Below are positions 60,918-64,000 of a stretch of 64,000 nucleotides of DNA, one piece after another. A program made the translations under genes and the position numbers. Location: contig NZ_BJDI01000014.1 in the NCBI RefSeq assembly GCF_005405065.1, positions 19,536 to 83,535 of the forward strand, given 5' to 3'. Each line of letters starts with the position of its first letter. Positions within the stretch are counted from its first letter, which is position 1. This DNA is from Lactiplantibacillus nangangensis (GTDB taxonomy: Bacteria; Bacillota; Bacilli; Lactobacillales; Lactobacillaceae). The notes below the pieces were generated by a model, which worked only from the letters and a program-made list of their open reading frames with translations, was not told the DNA's origin and ran no database searches.

Positions 60918-60959
60918 AAAAAAGTTCCGCTGGCAAATTACTGTCAGCGGAACTTTTTT
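60918..60959 (+). terminator. intrinsic terminator of map
   Basis: AAAAAGTTCCGCTG / CAGCGGAACTTTTT stem with 11-base loop and T6 run. Confidence 0.92.
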
Positions 60960-60960
60960 G

Positions 60961-61192
60961 CTACTGGTCGCCACCAGAAACGACTAACGGCGTCACTGAT
61001 AAGGTCACTTGTCATCCCAAACCATTGGCATGCCGATTCAAAGTCTTTAATGTTGATAATGAGTCCAGTTGCGCTAGTTTTGCCAGCTGTAACTGTTGCA
61101 TTTTGATCGTTCTAGCGAAATCTTTTTGAGAAATACCACGCTTCAGTACTGATAGATTTAAGTCGCTGTTTATACTCATGCCAAGTAAGCAT
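60961..61192 (-). pseudogene. decayed HigA/Xre-type antitoxin gene
   Basis: Reading the minus strand, MLTWHEYKQRLKSIST from 61192 resembles the start of HigA-like antitoxins. After a frameshift, LKRGISQKDFARTIKMQQ and LSTLKTLNRHANGLG continue the helix-turn-helix. An in-frame TGA at 61012-61014 then interrupts a typical C-terminus (QVTLSVTPLVV) ending at TAG 60961. The longest intact piece is a 55-codon ORF (61012-61179). No toxin gene remains next to it. At least two disabling changes make it a remnant. Confidence 0.6.
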
Positions 61193-61246
61193 CAGGGAGT
61201 ATTCCTCTCAATTCAGCCAATCAGTTACAACAAATTTTTACCAATT

Positions 61247-62596
61247 TTAAATTAATTCCAAAAAGGTCTGATAATCATTTTCAACTTGGGTGACATAGGC
61301 CTCAGCCCAGTTAGCCATCGCTTCATCGAACTTTGCCGAACTACCGACATACCCACGAATCATCGCAGCGGTCGGACTCTGTGCATGCGCTTGCGCTAAA
61401 ATCATGGCACAAGTATTCGCATAAGCTTGAAATTGGCCCCACGATAAAGTTGGGATATCAATCGACTCTTTCATGTCTCGAAATTGACGGACGTAAAAAC
61501 TTTTGTCGGCCATTTGAAAATAGCCCAAGAAGACATCTGACGTGGATTGTAAAATTCGCTGTGAACTGACAATCCGTTGGCCTTCGGTTAATTCCATAGC
61601 GGCGGTCAAAGCTTGGCGCGACTGGCTACCGACTTTCCGAGTGGGCAACGCTTCTTTGATTTGTAAGACCATGTGACTACCATCCGTACTAGTCAGTAAC
61701 ACCAAATAACAGAGCGAGCCAAAGCTCCCAACCCCAACGCTATGCCGAATAATATCGGTGACTTCATATTGTGATAAGAGCAACGCTACATCCGTCCGGA
61801 CCGTCTGGAGATACTGGGTAATCCCTTCCTTGAGCCCACGATAGGTCTTTTTATCAATATGCACTGAGCGTGGCGCATTATCCTTAAATTGGCGTTCACC
61901 TTGGCTATTGGTCCAAGTAAACTTACGGACAACTTGTTCCGAATTCCGCTTGGTCGCCTTCTTAACTAAATCCGCAATAAAATCGGCGGTATCCGCTGGC
62001 TCGCCGCCAAAGTTCAACACTGCCTGCACTTCATTATCACGGTAAAAGCGCTCGAGCGTCGTCTGATTGTACATCCGCTTAATCGCATCACGATAGCTGG
62101 CACTCGCCTCACGCACTAAATTCAGCACTTTTTTCGGCTTGAAATCAGAATCACGGGCCGCTAAGATCACACTCACAAGCAACCGGCGTAAATCCCATTC
62201 CCAGGGGTGGATACCAGCTTCATCAAAATCATTCAAATCAAAGACTAACCGCCGTTCTGGCGACGCATAGAATCCAAAGTTCCCAATATGCGCATCACCA
62301 CAAACCACTGCGGGGATTTCGGTTGAATTTTGATAGTCTAAATCGTAATCCATTAATTCGACGGAGCCACGGAAAAAAGCAAACGCCGACGTCGCCATCC
62401 GTTCCTGACGCAATGGCAATAATTCTGGTACTAACATTTCACGAACGTGTTTTAAAAACGCCGACGCATCCCGTTCAACGGAGGTAAATGACCCAAGCTG
62501 ATCGAACGACGTGACTAACCGGCGCGCTTTGCCCAACGCAATCAGTTCGGCCACGGTATGATGTTGGCGAATATGTGATAAATCAAGTGGTGGCAT
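61247..62596 (-). CDS. DUF2252 family protein
   Basis: A 449-residue protein of the DUF2252 family, which shares the kinase-like fold of aminoglycoside phosphotransferases. Hallmarks are RMATSAFAFFRGS, VVCGDAHIGNFGFYASPERRLVFDLNDFDEAG (the HxN and DxD catalytic-type motifs) and HPWEWDLRRLLVS. The substrate is not established for the family. Start 62596 gives good spacing to AAAGGA; TTG and ATG codons just upstream are too close. Monocistronic. Confidence 0.93.
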   Translation of the reverse strand: MPPLDLSHIRQHHTVAELIALGKARRLVTSFDQLGSFTSVERDASAFLKHVREMLVPELLPLRQERMATSAFAFFRGSVELMDYDLDYQNSTEIPAVVCGDAHIGNFGFYASPERRLVFDLNDFDEAGIHPWEWDLRRLLVSVILAARDSDFKPKKVLNLVREASASYRDAIKRMYNQTTLERFYRDNEVQAVLNFGGEPADTADFIADLVKKATKRNSEQVVRKFTWTNSQGERQFKDNAPRSVHIDKKTYRGLKEGITQYLQTVRTDVALLLSQYEVTDIIRHSVGVGSFGSLCYLVLLTSTDGSHMVLQIKEALPTRKVGSQSRQALTAAMELTEGQRIVSSQRILQSTSDVFLGYFQMADKSFYVRQFRDMKESIDIPTLSWGQFQAYANTCAMILAQAHAQSPTAAMIRGYVGSSAKFDEAMANWAEAYVTQVENDYQTFLELI

Positions 62597-62763
62597 GAAC
62601 ATCAATCCTTTGTTTTAAACTGTTTCCATTATAACGATTTATGAGACCAAAACGAAAGGATTACATCGACAATTTCATTAAATTAGTTGTTTCTAAACAT
62701 TAATTAAACCGTCTTCCATTGACGCCCAGCCTGCATTCAGCTACAATTTAAGTTATCAAGGAA

Positions 62764-62777
62764 TGAAAGCGTTTTCT
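62764..62777. promoter_or_regulatory. cre site upstream of ndk
   Basis: TGAAAGCGTTTTCT is a full match to the cre consensus TGWAARCGYTWNCW, 23 bp upstream of the ndk start codon and just before its ribosome binding site, a road-block position for CcpA. Confidence 0.65.
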
Positions 62778-62800
62778 AAAACTAAGGAGGAATTTTCATT

Positions 62801-63271
62801 ATGGCAAATTCAGAAAAGACTTTAGTACTCGTTAAACCCGATGGCGTCGCTGAAGGACACATTGGTGATATTATTTCCCGTTTAGAACGTAAAAGTTACC
62901 AAATTACCGCTTTAAAAGTCATCAGCGCAACTCCCGAACAATTACGGCAACATTATCGTGAAAAAGTCGAAAAGCCGTACTTCGCCGAAATCGAAACTTA
63001 CATGACGGAAGGCCCACTGGTAGCCATTATCGTCAGTGGTACTGGAGTCGTCAAATCGGTGCATAATCTAGCCGGTAAAACGCGGCCTAACGATGCTCAA
63101 CCCGGCACCATTCGCGGCGACTTTGCCCACGAATATCCAGATGGGATTCTCCGCAATGTCATTCACACCTCCGACAGTCGTGAAAACGCCCATCACGAAA
63201 TCGCCATCTGGTTTCCAGAATTAGCGGTCAAATCACGTAAAGATGCCGCTGAAAAGGCAGCTAAAAATTAA
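62801..63271 (+). CDS. ndk: nucleoside diphosphate kinase
   Basis: A 156-residue kinase that balances nucleoside triphosphates through a phospho-His. It shows EKTLVLVKPDGVAEGHIGDIISRLE at the N-terminus, GKTRPNDAQPGTIRGDFA, and the active-site His in RNVIHTSDSRENA (usual NxxHGSDS, here with Thr for Gly). The C-terminus carries about ten extra Lys/Ala-rich residues. ATG 62801 follows AAGGAGG. Single gene with terminator; a perfect cre lies upstream. Confidence 0.94.
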   Translation: MANSEKTLVLVKPDGVAEGHIGDIISRLERKSYQITALKVISATPEQLRQHYREKVEKPYFAEIETYMTEGPLVAIIVSGTGVVKSVHNLAGKTRPNDAQPGTIRGDFAHEYPDGILRNVIHTSDSRENAHHEIAIWFPELAVKSRKDAAEKAAKN

Positions 63272-63279
63272 CGACCTGA

Positions 63280-63308
63280 CGCTTGGCTCAACAGCCAAGC
63301 GTTTTTTT
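63280..63308 (+). terminator. intrinsic terminator of ndk
   Basis: CGCTTGGCT / AGCCAAGCG stem with a 4-base loop and T7 run. Confidence 0.93.
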
Positions 63309-63470
63309 GTACGACTAGTCAGGAGTGAGCTATGCTAGCCTAGTTTATAAGCCTTACAAAGTTAACCCGTAAAGTGACTCAACTAACGGCTGAAAAAAGT
63401 CGCAATGTTAGAACCAATTAACCTAAGTCCGTATGATAAAGTTATCAATTAAGGATTTGGGGGGATTCTT

Positions 63471-63857
63471 ATGAACTTAGTTGTCGGACCGTTTTTACGC
63501 AAACCACACGAACGATCGTCGACTCACTTTTCGATGTACGCAGCACTCGAACGGGTTGATGCCTGCTTAAGGCTGATTACCGCGACAGGTGTTTTGGGCC
63601 TCACAAACTCAACCGCTACTTTGGGCCTTAACCTGACCCATCTCATTGGGGCAACTGTCGTGGTCACCAATGATCGCCAAACATTTACCATTATCGTTCA
63701 AAATCACGAAAAGACTTTTTCTATGACTGGTTGTATTATTCAAGATACGTTCCATAATATCCTCAATCCAACACAACCTGGATACTTGATTTCGTTAAAT
63801 CGCCAATTGATTTCTAATAGCGATGATCTGATTGAAACCCTGTATTCGCACCTATAA
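63471..63857 (+). CDS. hypothetical 128-residue protein
   Basis: A soluble protein with no recognised domain. ATG 63471 follows GGGGGGAT. It contains several short beta-strand-like stretches (GATVVVTNDRQTFTIIVQ) and ends ETLYSHL. It is a single-gene unit ended by a very long hairpin. Function unknown. Confidence 0.65.
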   Translation: MNLVVGPFLRKPHERSSTHFSMYAALERVDACLRLITATGVLGLTNSTATLGLNLTHLIGATVVVTNDRQTFTIIVQNHEKTFSMTGCIIQDTFHNILNPTQPGYLISLNRQLISNSDDLIETLYSHL

Positions 63858-63861
63858 TGAC

Positions 63862-63923
63862 AAACATACTAAGATTAGCTTCGTAAGATCAAATGGTCTT
63901 ACGAAGCTAATCTTAGTATGTTT
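63862..63923. terminator. 27-bp perfect hairpin between convergent genes
   Basis: Two perfectly complementary 27-base arms (63862-63888 and 63897-63923; left arm starts AAACATACTAAG) with an 8-base loop. Short T and A runs at the ends allow it to act as a terminator in both directions. Confidence 0.75.
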
Positions 63924-63957
63924 AAGTGGTACTTTATCAGATAACTTTAGTTAGCCT

Positions 63958-64000
63958 TTAGACTTTAACGAGATCCTTGTCGAAGTCAAAAGTTTTGGAA
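63958..64000 (-). CDS. 3' end of a minus-strand gene (partial)
   Basis: The last 43 bases read on the minus strand as an open frame (SKTFDFDKDLVKV, stop TAA at 63958-63960) entering from the window edge. Its position just beyond the bidirectional hairpin supports a convergent gene. Too short to identify. Confidence 0.35.
   Translation of the reverse strand, partial: SKTFDFDKDLVKV

Overview
The window looks like a chromosomal segment of a Lactiplantibacillus of the plantarum group. The reasons are gene content and sequence style: an adjacent pair for prenyl-flavin gallate decarboxylase support (lpdB-lpdD), a pyruvate oxidase and acetate kinase with catabolite (cre-like) operators, several LysM secreted proteins with a C-terminal Apf-type domain, an Nramp manganese transporter, and lactobacillar Shine-Dalgarno and terminator patterns. 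This is inference from the sequence; no alignment was run. No rRNA, tRNA, CRISPR array, intact insertion sequence or prophage was recognised.

Region 1 (about 1-8900) is an AT-rich accessory block holding two peptide-related systems. On the minus strand, a small secreted protein gene (frameshifted as read) is followed by three ABC permease-like proteins, an ABC ATPase and a membrane-anchored protein. On the plus strand, after two small membrane/secreted ORFs, there is a compact microcin-C-like layout: a perfect 22-bp palindrome overlapping an extended -10 promoter, a 20-codon peptide gene, an intrinsic terminator, a 352-residue ThiF/MccB-type adenylating enzyme with an N-terminal peptide-binding-like domain, and an MFS exporter. 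The peptide ends in Gly-Gly-Gln rather than the Asn of known MccA peptides. This is the best candidate in the window for an undescribed system. A MccF-like S66 peptidase, the type that can give microcin C immunity, lies about 30 kb away at 36865-37956.

Region 2 (8900-31300) is core-like: ackA; a coupled block of XPD/DinG-type helicase with nuclease domain, MmcB-like nuclease, sce7725-like protein and GcvH-like protein; three LysM-Apf proteins sharing a three-box upstream pattern; a CPBP protease; an acetyltransferase; a MacB-like ABC exporter; a 41-residue small membrane peptide; pox; tag; and a giant MMPL transporter divergent from its probable TetR regulator.

Region 3 (31300-48200) has a small alarmone synthetase, a GlcD-like flavoprotein, an LCP cell-wall ligase, a MccF-like peptidase, a lone cellobiose-type PTS IIC with an RpiR regulator, a two-component system, a cation P-type ATPase, and a three-gene unit ending in a stand-alone N-terminal fragment of an acyl-CoA-synthetase-like protein. 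Two families of long structured intergenic repeats lie here and in region 2.

Region 4 (48200-64000) has mntH, TetR and Rrf2 regulators, lpdB-lpdD, a GH46 chitosanase, a GH65 phosphorylase, aspA, a PnuC-type transporter preceded by NrdR-like boxes, map, a decayed HigA-like antitoxin gene, a DUF2252 protein, and ndk with a perfect cre. Carbon catabolite control (ackA, pox, PTS, possibly GH65 and ndk) is the clearest regulatory theme.
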